DNA of 64,000 nt from an uncultured Maribacter sp. Its GTDB lineage: Bacteria > Bacteroidota > Bacteroidia > Flavobacteriales > Flavobacteriaceae. The position numbers and the translations under genes are program-made. Of the stretch, positions 34,444-42,618 are shown piece by piece (within the stretch, counting starts at the first letter, position 1; every line of letters begins with the position of its first letter). A model generated the notes under the pieces. That model was not told where the DNA came from. It saw only the letters and a list, made by a program, of their open reading frames with translations, and did no database searches. The stretch covers positions 241,098 to 305,097 of the forward strand of contig CANMKG010000004.1 in NCBI GenBank assembly GCA_947498505.1, given 5' to 3'.

Positions 34444-35004
34444 GTGAGGTTAAGTAAAAAGCAAATATACAATGCACTGTTTATTATTAGTATTTGCATA
34501 TTACTTTTTACTCCTTTAGGATTTAAAATTAAGGTTCAGGCCTCTAGGTTGCTTGCAATAAGTGCTATAGACGCAAAAGAAGAAGACCAAGTTCTTCTGA
34601 AAAATTATACATGGAAGCTTGTTGATTTAAATGGATTCGATTTTGATTTTGAATCATTGAGAAAAAAAGTTGTTCTCGTAAATTTTTGGGCAACTTGGTG
34701 TCCACCATGTGTTGCAGAAATGCCAAGTATGCAAAATTTGTATAATGATTATAGTGGTAAAATGAGTTTTGTATTTGTTGCAAAAGACGATTATAAAGCA
34801 GTGAACGAATTTTTAAAAAAAGAGGAGTATAATTTTCCTGTTTACTATTCAAAATCTGAAGAACCTAAAGTGTTAAATTCTAAATTGTTACCGACAACTT
34901 ACATAATTGATAAAAAGGGTAAAATAAGAGTTGTAGAAACTGGAGCAGTAAATTGGAACAGTAAAAGTACTCGCGAATTGCTAGACAGACTAATTAATGA
35001 GTAA
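34444..35004 (+). CDS. TlpA-family thiol-disulfide oxidoreductase
   Basis: 186 aa from a GTG start at 34444. An N-terminal anchor helix (~9-27) precedes a thioredoxin fold with the intact site FWATWCPPCVAEMPSM (Cys86 and Cys89) and the cis-Pro loop LLPTTYIID. It probably reduces or exchanges disulfides on the periplasmic side, as in ResA/TlpA cytochrome c maturation. Its N terminus (FTPLGFKIKVQASRLL) matches that of the gene before it (VTPLGFYGKVLLNRIF), showing recent common origin. Its 3' end overlaps the convergent lycopene cyclase gene by 11 bases. Confidence 0.88.
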   Translation: MRLSKKQIYNALFIISICILLFTPLGFKIKVQASRLLAISAIDAKEEDQVLLKNYTWKLVDLNGFDFDFESLRKKVVLVNFWATWCPPCVAEMPSMQNLYNDYSGKMSFVFVAKDDYKAVNEFLKKEEYNFPVYYSKSEEPKVLNSKLLPTTYIIDKKGKIRVVETGAVNWNSKSTRELLDRLINE

Positions 35005-35683
35005 ACTTCTTTTTAAAAAATTCAACCAACCATAAATTAGTTAGCACCATTGTAAATGCATAAACAGTATCTTCTATAGGGATGGTGAATAAACGAATGC
35101 CTATAATCTGATTTGGATTATACCATACAACTTCTTCGGGGATAAAACTTCCGGTAAGCAAGCCATTAACAATAAAAAATGGAATTAAAATTACCGAAAA
35201 GGTAACAAAGTACCTTCGAAGTAATGTTGGGTTTGTTTTAATACAGCATAAAATTAAAATTCCTGCGTACAAAAAATTAATAACTGTATACCAGTTAGAA
35301 TGATAAATAAAAGATAAGACAAACAATAAAAAGGCAATACCATAGCTTAATGGTTTCAGAATTTTTTCTGATATACCCAGGTTAGGGAAGTAAAAAAGCA
35401 AAGCGTAATGGGTAAAAATACAAGCATAGGGAATGCATATAAAAAACAACCATTCTTCAATGGGGAGTTTCAGGATTGTTTTTTCTAAATAATACAGTTT
35501 GTTAAAACCCCAAAACCCATTTTGTGTAAAAACAATATCCCAAGGAATATAAAAACACATGGTTAAAGCAATGGCTAAAAAAATAGCTTTCCATTGTTTA
35601 TAAAGCTTTAATTTGGGGTGAAAACTATACAAAAACGGAATAGAAAAAGCGCCAAGGTTAATCCATAAATAAAGAGAATTCAT
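34994..35683 (-). CDS. Lycopene beta-cyclase, CrtYcd-like
   Basis: 229 aa with about seven membrane helices in two similar halves, the layout of the fused heterodimeric lycopene cyclase of Bacteroidota and Actinobacteria. The conserved acidic and aromatic sites are in the first half, FYIPWDIVF and LPIEEWLFFICIPY, and in the second, RLFTIPIEDTVYAFTMVLTN. It converts lycopene to beta-carotene in the membrane. It is last of the carotenoid operon and its ATG overlaps the crtZ stop by 4 bases. Confidence 0.92.
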   Translation of the reverse strand: MNSLYLWINLGAFSIPFLYSFHPKLKLYKQWKAIFLAIALTMCFYIPWDIVFTQNGFWGFNKLYYLEKTILKLPIEEWLFFICIPYACIFTHYALLFYFPNLGISEKILKPLSYGIAFLLFVLSFIYHSNWYTVINFLYAGILILCCIKTNPTLLRRYFVTFSVILIPFFIVNGLLTGSFIPEEVVWYNPNQIIGIRLFTIPIEDTVYAFTMVLTNLWLVEFFKKKFTH

Positions 35684-36135
35684 TTATTTTTTTTGAAATA
35701 TTTAAAGGGAACTATTAACATTCCAAAACATTCTCCATCTTCTTTGTGCACATGTTTATGATGCATTTTATGGGCTCTGCGAACACCTTTAGCATACCAG
35801 TTGTTGGTTTTTTTAAGTATTTTAAACCGTTGGTGTATAAAGATATCATGAACCATAAAATAGGCAATACCGTAAGCCAAAATACCTAGTCCAAGAGGCC
35901 AGCCGTACCAGAAATCGGTATATCTGGCAAACCCAAAAAGCGTCATACAAACTACTGCATAAAAAAGAAAAAAAGCATCATTACGCTCAAACCAAGAGTC
36001 GTGGTCTTTTTTGTGGTGGTCTCTGTGAAGATTCCATAAAAAACCATGCATAACATATTTATGTGTAAACCAAGCCATAAACTCCATGCCCCAAAATGTG
36101 GCTAAAAAAAGTAATATGCCCAATAGTACGTTCAT
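35680..36135 (-). CDS. crtZ: Beta-carotene hydroxylase CrtZ
   Basis: 151 aa membrane di-iron hydroxylase of the fatty-acid-hydroxylase superfamily. The His boxes are HKYVMHG, HRDHHKKDHDSW, HDIFIHQRF and HKMHHKHVH. It adds 3- and 3'-hydroxyls to beta-carotene to give zeaxanthin. The start is 3 bases after the crtB stop, and the stop overlaps the lycopene cyclase start by 4. With no CrtW ketolase in the cluster, zeaxanthin is the predicted end product unless later enzymes lie elsewhere. Confidence 0.94.
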   Translation of the reverse strand: MNVLLGILLFLATFWGMEFMAWFTHKYVMHGFLWNLHRDHHKKDHDSWFERNDAFFLFYAVVCMTLFGFARYTDFWYGWPLGLGILAYGIAYFMVHDIFIHQRFKILKKTNNWYAKGVRRAHKMHHKHVHKEDGECFGMLIVPFKYFKKNK

Positions 36136-36137
36136 AA

Positions 36138-36977
36138 TTATACCAAATTTAGTTTATACTTGATATATGATCTTGCCAGTAAGCTAATTTTTTCGTGATT
36201 AGAAACACGAATTCTTACATTTTGTATCTGCAGAGGGGGCGTTTTTTGAAGTTTAAACAAAAGTCTTTTGTAATATCTATATGCAGTATATACCCCAAAT
36301 TTAGCCTCAGTTGGCAATGCTTTTACACCTTTATATGCCTTTTCAAAGTCCAGTAGAATTTCCTTAACTATTTTTGTTTTAGAAGCTTTGTTTAACTGCT
36401 TTAGATTAACATTAGGAAAATAAGCTCGGTTAAGAATTTCTGAGTCATCCTTTAAATCCCTCAAAAAGTTTACTTTTTGAAAGGCAGAGCCCAGCGCCAT
36501 CGCCGATTGCTTTAGAGTTTCATATTTTTCGCTATCACCCTTTACAAAAACTTTTAAACACATAAGCCCAACTACGTTTGCAGAGCCATGAATATAGGTT
36601 TCATACTCTTCTTTTGTAGTGTATACTTTTTTGGTTAAATCAGCACGCATACTATTCATAAAACACGAAACCAATTCGTACGGTATATCATACTTGTGGT
36701 AGGTTTGTTGAAAGGCGTTTAAAATTGGATTAAGACTAATTTTATGTGTTAAAGCTTCATTTAAATCGGCTTCAAATTTATTGAATAAGGTACTCTTGTC
36801 ATAATCATGAAAAGAGTCTACAATTTCATCAGCAAAACGTACAAATCCGTAAATATTATATATGTCAGTGCGAATTGATGGTGCTAACATTTTTGTAGCT
36901 AAAGAAAAGCTTGTACTATACTTTTCGGTTACTACTTTACTGCATTTATATGACACTGTATCAAAAATCTCTTTCAT
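36138..36977 (-). CDS. crtB: Phytoene synthase CrtB
   Basis: 279 aa, all-helical squalene/phytoene synthase fold. It condenses two geranylgeranyl diphosphates to phytoene. The two Mg-binding aspartate motifs are DEIVDSFHD (residues ~52-60) and DLKDDSEILNRAYFP (~180). KYSTSFSLATKML is the conserved N-terminal segment. It lies 6 bases after crtI, so it is co-transcribed. No geranylgeranyl diphosphate synthase is seen in the window. Confidence 0.95.
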   Translation of the reverse strand: MKEIFDTVSYKCSKVVTEKYSTSFSLATKMLAPSIRTDIYNIYGFVRFADEIVDSFHDYDKSTLFNKFEADLNEALTHKISLNPILNAFQQTYHKYDIPYELVSCFMNSMRADLTKKVYTTKEEYETYIHGSANVVGLMCLKVFVKGDSEKYETLKQSAMALGSAFQKVNFLRDLKDDSEILNRAYFPNVNLKQLNKASKTKIVKEILLDFEKAYKGVKALPTEAKFGVYTAYRYYKRLLFKLQKTPPLQIQNVRIRVSNHEKISLLARSYIKYKLNLV

Positions 36978-36983
36978 AGCAAT

Positions 36984-38444
36984 TTAGCGTAAAGTGTTAA
37001 TAATAAGTTCAGAAGCTAACTTTCCTGATATTAATGCTGGTGGCACTCCAGGACCAGGAACCGTTAATTGACCCGTAAAAAATAAGTTTTTTACTTTGGA
37101 GCTCTTTAGTTTTGGCCGCAAAAAAGCGGTTTGTGATAACGTATTGGCCATACCATAGGCATTGCCCTTATATGAATTGTATTCAGATTTAAAATCGTTC
37201 ACACAAAATGACTCTTTAAATAAAATGTTGTTTTTTAATGATTGACCAGTCTTTTCTTCCAGTCTGTTTATCAGTATGTTAAAATATTTTTCTCTTAGCT
37301 CAGAAGTATCCTCTAAATCAGGTGCTATTGGTATTAAAAAGAAACCAGTTTCATATCCAGAGGGAGCCATTGTTTCATCAGATATTGATGGAAAATTAGC
37401 ATAAAATAGGGGGGATTTAGGCCATTGTGGTTTGTCGTAAATAGTGTTAACATGATTTTCAAAATTGGTATCAAAAAAAAGATTGTGATGTTCTACTTTT
37501 TCAATTTTTTTATTGAAACCCACGTAGAATAGTAAAGAGGAGGGAGCAAAGGTTTTTTTTGACCAATACGATTCAGAATACTGTTTGTATTGGTTATCTA
37601 AAAGAGTTTCAGCGTGATGGTAATCAGCACCACTTAAGACAATATCTGCAGAAATAAACGCATCATTGCAGGTGATTCCTGTTGTTTTTTTATTTTGAAC
37701 ATGTATTTTACTAACAGAACTGTTTGCGTTAATAACAACACCAAGTTCTTTTGCTAATTTTTGCATAGCAGAGATAACTTGATGCATACCTCCTTTGGGG
37801 TGCCATGTTCCCAACCCGAAATCAGCAAAATTCATAAAACTATAAAATGAAGGAGTTTGTTGAGGTTTGGCTCCAAGAAAAAGTACAGGAAACTCTAAAA
37901 CAGCAATTAGTTTAGGATTTTTGAAAAGCTTTCTTATGCTTTTGCTAATACTTTTGAAAAATTCGTTTACTCTTAAAACCGTGTCTGAACTAACTAACTC
38001 TATGGGGGAAATTCCAGGTTTATAAACCATTTTGTTAATGGCTATATCATAATTTCGTTGCGCCTTTTTTATAAATTTTCTTAGCTTAATTGCGCTTCCT
38101 TTTTCTATACGTTCAAATTCAACGCAAATTTTATCTAGGTGGTCTTCGATTACAACTTGGTCATCAGAAAAAAACACTTTGTAAGCGGGACTTAGTTTTT
38201 CTAGTTCATAGTAGTTAGATGGTGATTTACCAAAGTCGGAAAAAAACTTTTCAAAAATATCTGGCATCCAGTACCAACTTGGTCCCATATCAAAAGTAAA
38301 ACCATCCTTTTTAAATTGGCGAGCGCGTCCACCAATAAAATCGTTTTTTTCATAAATAGAAACATTGTGCCCTTCCTTTGCTAAATAGCACGAAGCTGAT
38401 AGCGAAGAAAACCCTGAGCCAATTATTGCAATGTTTTTTTTCAT
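36984..38444 (-). CDS. crtI: Phytoene desaturase CrtI
   Basis: 486 aa FAD enzyme that turns phytoene into lycopene by four desaturations. The N-terminal dinucleotide-binding motif is IIGSGFSSLSASCYLAKEGH, followed by FTFDMGPSWYWMPD. The C-terminal flavin segment is FFTGQLTVPGPGVPPALISGKLASE, matching the CrtI signature. It starts 9 bases downstream of the MerR/B12 regulator stop, making the regulator the first gene of the operon. Confidence 0.95.
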   Translation of the reverse strand: MKKNIAIIGSGFSSLSASCYLAKEGHNVSIYEKNDFIGGRARQFKKDGFTFDMGPSWYWMPDIFEKFFSDFGKSPSNYYELEKLSPAYKVFFSDDQVVIEDHLDKICVEFERIEKGSAIKLRKFIKKAQRNYDIAINKMVYKPGISPIELVSSDTVLRVNEFFKSISKSIRKLFKNPKLIAVLEFPVLFLGAKPQQTPSFYSFMNFADFGLGTWHPKGGMHQVISAMQKLAKELGVVINANSSVSKIHVQNKKTTGITCNDAFISADIVLSGADYHHAETLLDNQYKQYSESYWSKKTFAPSSLLFYVGFNKKIEKVEHHNLFFDTNFENHVNTIYDKPQWPKSPLFYANFPSISDETMAPSGYETGFFLIPIAPDLEDTSELREKYFNILINRLEEKTGQSLKNNILFKESFCVNDFKSEYNSYKGNAYGMANTLSQTAFLRPKLKSSKVKNLFFTGQLTVPGPGVPPALISGKLASELIINTLR

Positions 38445-38453
38445 GAATGATGG

Positions 38454-39356
38454 TTAAATCAGTTTTTTTGTTAACTCTTCAATAGAAGTGAATGTTTTTA
38501 TGTGTTTAGGTAGTTTTTGTTTTCCCAAGTATTGTGTTTGTTGCCCCAAAAGCCATAGCTGAAAGGTCCCATTGGTGTTTACGATTGTTTCAAAATCGCT
38601 AACATAGCTTTCAATTTGGTCTTTTGTTGGCGAAACTGTAAAATAGGATACAAAGATTAAATTGCTGTAATGCGCTTTTAAATTGGTTAGTATGTCTAAT
38701 GGAACTGCTTGCCCTAAGTAAATAGATTTGTATCCTTTCCGAACTACTTCATAATTTAAAAACAGAAGGCCTATTTCATGTATTTCATTTTCTGGTAAAA
38801 AGAGTACAAAAACTTTGTCATTTTTTGACGGAGTAGTTGTTTGTAGACTTTCGGTTTCTAAAATTATCTTTTGCTTAATTAAATGAGTTATAAAATGTTC
38901 ATGGGCAGGATTTATACTATCTGTTTGCCAAAGTAGACCAAGCTCAGCAAGAAAAGGAAAAAAAACATCAGTAATTACGTTTTCAAAAGTTTCACTGTTT
39001 TTAAGCTCGTTATAAGTATCTATAAATAGTTTTTCATCAAAATTTACCATAGCCATCTTAAAAGCATTCAATGGCTTTAATTTAACGCGACTATGTTCAG
39101 TAATTTGATTTACATGCTCTGCAATTTCGCTTTCGGGGATTTTAGCAATTTTGGAAATTTTTACTCCATTTTCATTTAAAAGAGCAATGTTTAATAATTT
39201 TTGTAAACTACTTAGGCTATATAACCTAATATTGGTTTTAGTACGCTCAGGCGCAAGTAAACCATACCTTTTTTCCCAAATACGGATGGTATGTGCCTTA
39301 ACCCCAGACAAATTTTCCAGGTCTTTAATGCTAAAAGTTTTTTTAACTCTGTTCAT
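38454..39356 (-). CDS. MerR-family regulator with B12-binding domain (CarH/LitR-like photoreceptor)
   Basis: 300 aa. An N-terminal MerR winged helix (FSIKDLENLSGVKAHTIRIWEKRYGLL, residues ~7-75) is joined to a B12-binding module. In the four-helix part, LLWQTDSINPAHEHFI contains the Trp and Glu-His pair of CarH. The Rossmann-like part has ENEIHEIGLLFL, giving the ExHxxG lower-ligand His. CarH uses adenosylcobalamin; in the dark the tetramer represses carotenoid genes, and light breaks the Co-C bond and releases DNA. Here it is the first gene of the crt operon, so it should also regulate itself. A TAAATTTG box lies 21 bases upstream. Confidence 0.9.
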   Translation of the reverse strand: MNRVKKTFSIKDLENLSGVKAHTIRIWEKRYGLLAPERTKTNIRLYSLSSLQKLLNIALLNENGVKISKIAKIPESEIAEHVNQITEHSRVKLKPLNAFKMAMVNFDEKLFIDTYNELKNSETFENVITDVFFPFLAELGLLWQTDSINPAHEHFITHLIKQKIILETESLQTTTPSKNDKVFVLFLPENEIHEIGLLFLNYEVVRKGYKSIYLGQAVPLDILTNLKAHYSNLIFVSYFTVSPTKDQIESYVSDFETIVNTNGTFQLWLLGQQTQYLGKQKLPKHIKTFTSIEELTKKLI

Positions 39357-39377
39357 TGTTTTTCATAAAACCTTAAA

Positions 39378-39385
39378 CAAATTTA
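39378..39385 (-). promoter_or_regulatory. -7 box of the carotenoid operon
   Basis: TAAATTTG on the minus strand, 21 bases before the MerR ATG, matches TAnnTTTG exactly. No good -33 TTTG was seen at 19 bp, as often happens with activator- or repressor-controlled promoters. A CarH operator would be expected to overlap this site. Confidence 0.5.
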
Positions 39386-39507
39386 AAATTATATACGAGA
39401 AAGAAGCTATATTTTGCTATTAATTTCTAAAAAGTAGACAAAATTTATATTGTATTTTTTTACGAACTATAAATACCACTGTATTTATTAACATTGAAGT
39501 TTAAAAT

Positions 39508-39542
39508 AAAAACCACTCCTACAACAAAGTAAAAGTGGTTTT
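39508..39542 (-). terminator. Terminator of tRNA-Leu
   Basis: Minus strand: stem AAAACCACT / AGTGGTTTT with a 16-base loop and a T-run, directly after the tRNA 3' end. Confidence 0.75.
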
Positions 39543-39543
39543 G

Positions 39544-39627
39544 TGCCCACGACTGGAGTCGAACCAGCACGTCCATAAGAACACTACCCCCTCAAGGTAG
39601 CGCGTCTACCAATTCCGCCACGTGGGC
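39544..39627 (-). tRNA. tRNA-Leu (anticodon GAG)
   Basis: 84-nt class II tRNA on the minus strand. The acceptor arms GCCCACG / CGTGGGC pair perfectly. The D-arm begins TGGCGGAATTGGTAGACGCG, typical of tRNA-Leu. The anticodon stem CTACC / GGTAG encloses TTGAGGG, with GAG at 34-36. The long variable arm is followed by GGTTCGACTCC. The discriminator is A and CCA is not encoded. Confidence 0.96.
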
Positions 39628-39703
39628 AATTTAAGAGCAGGCAAATATAAAAACGTATTGAAGAATGAAAAAGTTATTTAAGGTAAATAATTTGCACTGA
39701 AAG

Positions 39704-40948
39704 TTAGTCTATTAAATTTACAGGTTTCAATATAGTTTCTGAGTCTGCTAATTTTTCTCTATTTACTTTTTGATTTGTTTTAATGAATTTTGTGCCGATA
39801 ACATAGGCTTTAGCATTATTTACAGCATCTACAGCTAAGAGTGTATCATCATTAAAGTACCAAACCGAAAAACTATCCCCGTAGGTGCCTTCACCAGATT
39901 CCTTTCGTAATACAATTTGATTATATCCTTGAGATAACCCTACCATTTGCAGTTTAACATCATATTGGTCTGACCAAAACCAAGGTACGGTGTTATATTC
40001 TGTCTCTTTATCACATATAGAGGCAGCTGCCACTTTAGCTTGATCTATAGCATTTTGAACGGATTCTAAACGAATGTGTCTATTGTAATGAGGATTGTAA
40101 TGAAAAGAGCAATCACCAATGGCGTAAATATTACTATCATTGGTTTTTGTGGTTTCGTCTACACTTATTCCATTATTACATATAATGGAGGCGTCTTCAG
40201 CAAGTTCTTTATTAACGTAAATACCAACGCCCACAATAATGATATCTGCATTGTACTGTGTGTTATCCTCGCAACTAATTATGTTTTGATTGTTTTTATA
40301 TGAAATAGATATAACATTTTTAGCGGTCAGTACTTCTACATTATTTTTACTATGCAATTCTTGAAAGTAGTTAGACATTTCAGGAGCAGTTACCCTCGCC
40401 AAAATTCGTTTTTCTCTTTCTAGTACAGTAACAGAGGCTCCTAACTTTTTTAGAGAAGCAGCCGTTTCTAACCCAATATAACCACCACCTATTATAACCA
40501 CTTTTTTAGTCTTGCTGAAAGATAGTGCGTTACGAATATCAGTAATGTTAGCAGCAGTTCGAATTGGGAATATGTTTTTTGCAGTTTCTATACCCGAAAT
40601 TGGAGGAATAATTGGTCGTGCCCCTGAAGCAATTACCAACTTATCATAATTTTGTCTAGAGTTATCAGTAAGTACAATACTTTTATTAGCCCTGTCTATT
40701 TTTTTAACCGTTACTCCTAAACGTAACTCAATGTTTTCCGCTTTGTAACTTTCAGCAGATCGTAATCGAATTTTTTGAATATCATCTGAACTGGTTAAAT
40801 AGGCTTTTGATAGAGGAGGGCGGTGATATGGCAGTTCTGGGTCAGAATCAAACAAAATAATATTGTCTTCCCAACCTTCTTTACGAAGATAAAAAGCCAA
40901 GCTAACGCCAGCATGACTTGCTCCAATTACAACACAATTTTTTTTCAC
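39704..40948 (-). CDS. FAD-dependent ferredoxin reductase for a P450 system
   Basis: 414 aa of the putidaredoxin/rhodocoxin reductase type. The FAD site is VIGASHAGVSLAFYLRKEGW; PYHRPPLSKAYL is the family fingerprint; the NADH site is VVIIGGGYIGLETAASLKKLG; and AIGDC near residue 280 is the second FAD-binding motif. It passes electrons from NADH to the [2Fe-2S] ferredoxin encoded 5 bases upstream and so to the P450. This is the last gene of the three-gene P450 operon; tRNA-Leu lies just beyond it. Confidence 0.92.
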   Translation of the reverse strand: MKKNCVVIGASHAGVSLAFYLRKEGWEDNIILFDSDPELPYHRPPLSKAYLTSSDDIQKIRLRSAESYKAENIELRLGVTVKKIDRANKSIVLTDNSRQNYDKLVIASGARPIIPPISGIETAKNIFPIRTAANITDIRNALSFSKTKKVVIIGGGYIGLETAASLKKLGASVTVLEREKRILARVTAPEMSNYFQELHSKNNVEVLTAKNVISISYKNNQNIISCEDNTQYNADIIIVGVGIYVNKELAEDASIICNNGISVDETTKTNDSNIYAIGDCSFHYNPHYNRHIRLESVQNAIDQAKVAAASICDKETEYNTVPWFWSDQYDVKLQMVGLSQGYNQIVLRKESGEGTYGDSFSVWYFNDDTLLAVDAVNNAKAYVIGTKFIKTNQKVNREKLADSETILKPVNLID

Positions 40949-40953
40949 AATTG

Positions 40954-41262
40954 TTATTTAGCTACTTGCAATACTATACCATCCAACGCATCAGTAATTT
41001 CAAGTTGACAGCAAAGCCTACTATACTCATTGGTGTTATCATCTAATTCTAGCATATCTAGCTCAATTTCACTTGCTTCCCCAGTTTTTTGAATATCTTC
41101 TGCGGCCACATGAACATGACAAGTTGCGCAAGAACATACTCCACCGCAGTCACCGTCTATACCTTTAACATTGTTTTCTACAGCTAGAGCCATTACGGAG
41201 CCAGATGTGCCTTCCAAGGTTATTTTTTCATCATCACTTGTTATAAATGTAATTTTAGCCAT
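40954..41262 (-). CDS. [2Fe-2S] ferredoxin, putidaredoxin/adrenodoxin type
   Basis: 102 aa. Cluster ligands are Cys39, Cys45, Cys48 and Cys85, fitting C-x5-C-x2-C-x36-C (DCGGVCSCATCHVHV and SRLCCQL). It shuttles electrons from the reductase gene 5 bases downstream to the P450 gene 8 bases upstream. The order P450, ferredoxin, reductase makes the set self-contained. Confidence 0.94.
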   Translation of the reverse strand: MAKITFITSDDEKITLEGTSGSVMALAVENNVKGIDGDCGGVCSCATCHVHVAAEDIQKTGEASEIELDMLELDDNTNEYSRLCCQLEITDALDGIVLQVAK

Positions 41263-41270
41263 TTGTTGTT

Positions 41271-42434
41271 TTAGTTATTTTTTGAATTGAATTTAACATT
41301 TATTTTATGAAAGCCTACCTTTCTTTTAAACTGGTCTAGGTCTTCAATATTTTCTTCGAAATCAATAATGTCAATAGAAGAAACTTTTTCCGCTAAGGTT
41401 TTTAGCAATATTCTCATTAGTTGCCTAGCATGTGTTGCTCCCAAGCAATTATGATGACTAAACCCAAAACCTACATGCGGATTCATTTTTCGGTCTAATA
41501 TAACTTCATTCGGATTTTTAAATACGGCCTCGTCTCTGTTAGCGGAAGCCCAGCACAAACTAATACGAGTATCTGCTTTTGCAGCATGTTCACATACTTG
41601 AGTATCTTGCGTAACTACTCTTCCCATTTGAGTTAAGGGTGAAAAGTACCGTATAAGTTCTTCTACCGCAGAGTTAATAATTTCTGGATTTTCTTTAATT
41701 TGTTGCAACGATTCTGGATGTTCAGCAAAATAGGCAATTGAGTTTGTTACAGTATTAATAACGGTATCTCGACCTCCAGCAAAAGTCAATACCATAATTC
41801 CTTTAATTTCGTCTTTGGTTAGTTTTCGGCCTTCAAATTCAGATTCAACAAGTTTAGAGTACAAATCACCTGAAGGGTTTTTTATGGCTTCTTCAATTTT
41901 TTCATCCAAATAGGTATATAATACTTCTGCTTTATCTCCGTCTAAAGGGTCTCCTTCACTTCTAAAAACATGGGTTCCCCATGAAATCCAGGTTTCCGAT
42001 TCAGAATAAGGGCTGTTCAATAGTACTGTTAACGCCCTAGATTGTAATGGTAGTGCAAATGTATTCACAACTTCAACAGATTCTTGAGTAAGAGCTTCAT
42101 CAATAGCGGTGGTGATGATTTCACTTAATTTTTTAGTGTAGGGCTCTTCCAATGGGCGTCTGAACCAAGGCTCTATTATTGCTCTGTAATCTGCGTGCTG
42201 AGGTGGGTCAACTTCAAAAGGAATTTGACGTAAATCTCGAATATTAACCTCAGAAGGAACTACAATTCTTCCAGGTATCGCTCCAGATTGAAAAGTTTTC
42301 CAATTGTGAGCACCTTTTCTAACATCCTTATGTCGGAGAAACATAGCTACGGGGTCATTTTGGTCATTCATTTTACCAATACCAGTTTCCTCGCGAGCAT
42401 TTTTAAATGGGTCTGGAAGTTCACTTTTTTTCAT
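41271..42434 (-). CDS. Cytochrome P450 (class I, bacterial)
   Basis: 387 aa, soluble. The haem-thiolate motif is GFGFSHHNCLGATHARQ with the ligand Cys near residue 330. The I-helix oxygen-activating motif is FAGGRDTVINT, and the K-helix ExxR is in EELIRYFSP. It lies in one operon with its own ferredoxin and reductase, so it should be functional without other redox partners. The substrate cannot be read from sequence. The carotenoid genes 2 kb downstream make an isoprenoid-type substrate possible, but tRNA-Leu separates the two groups and nothing links them directly. Confidence 0.92.
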   Translation of the reverse strand: MKKSELPDPFKNAREETGIGKMNDQNDPVAMFLRHKDVRKGAHNWKTFQSGAIPGRIVVPSEVNIRDLRQIPFEVDPPQHADYRAIIEPWFRRPLEEPYTKKLSEIITTAIDEALTQESVEVVNTFALPLQSRALTVLLNSPYSESETWISWGTHVFRSEGDPLDGDKAEVLYTYLDEKIEEAIKNPSGDLYSKLVESEFEGRKLTKDEIKGIMVLTFAGGRDTVINTVTNSIAYFAEHPESLQQIKENPEIINSAVEELIRYFSPLTQMGRVVTQDTQVCEHAAKADTRISLCWASANRDEAVFKNPNEVILDRKMNPHVGFGFSHHNCLGATHARQLMRILLKTLAEKVSSIDIIDFEENIEDLDQFKRKVGFHKINVKFNSKNN

Positions 42435-42618
42435 AGTTTCCGCTATTAAAAGTTGATAATTGTCAGCTTTTACAAAATTTGATATAATATCAATATGCTA
42501 ACTAACCTATTTTAACGATTTGTTGTACGTTTTTGTGTATAAATGTGGCTTTTGTTCTTTTTTTGGGTTAAAATAGAGTATTATTTGATGCCTAATCTAA
42601 TTGCAAATAACTTTAGTT

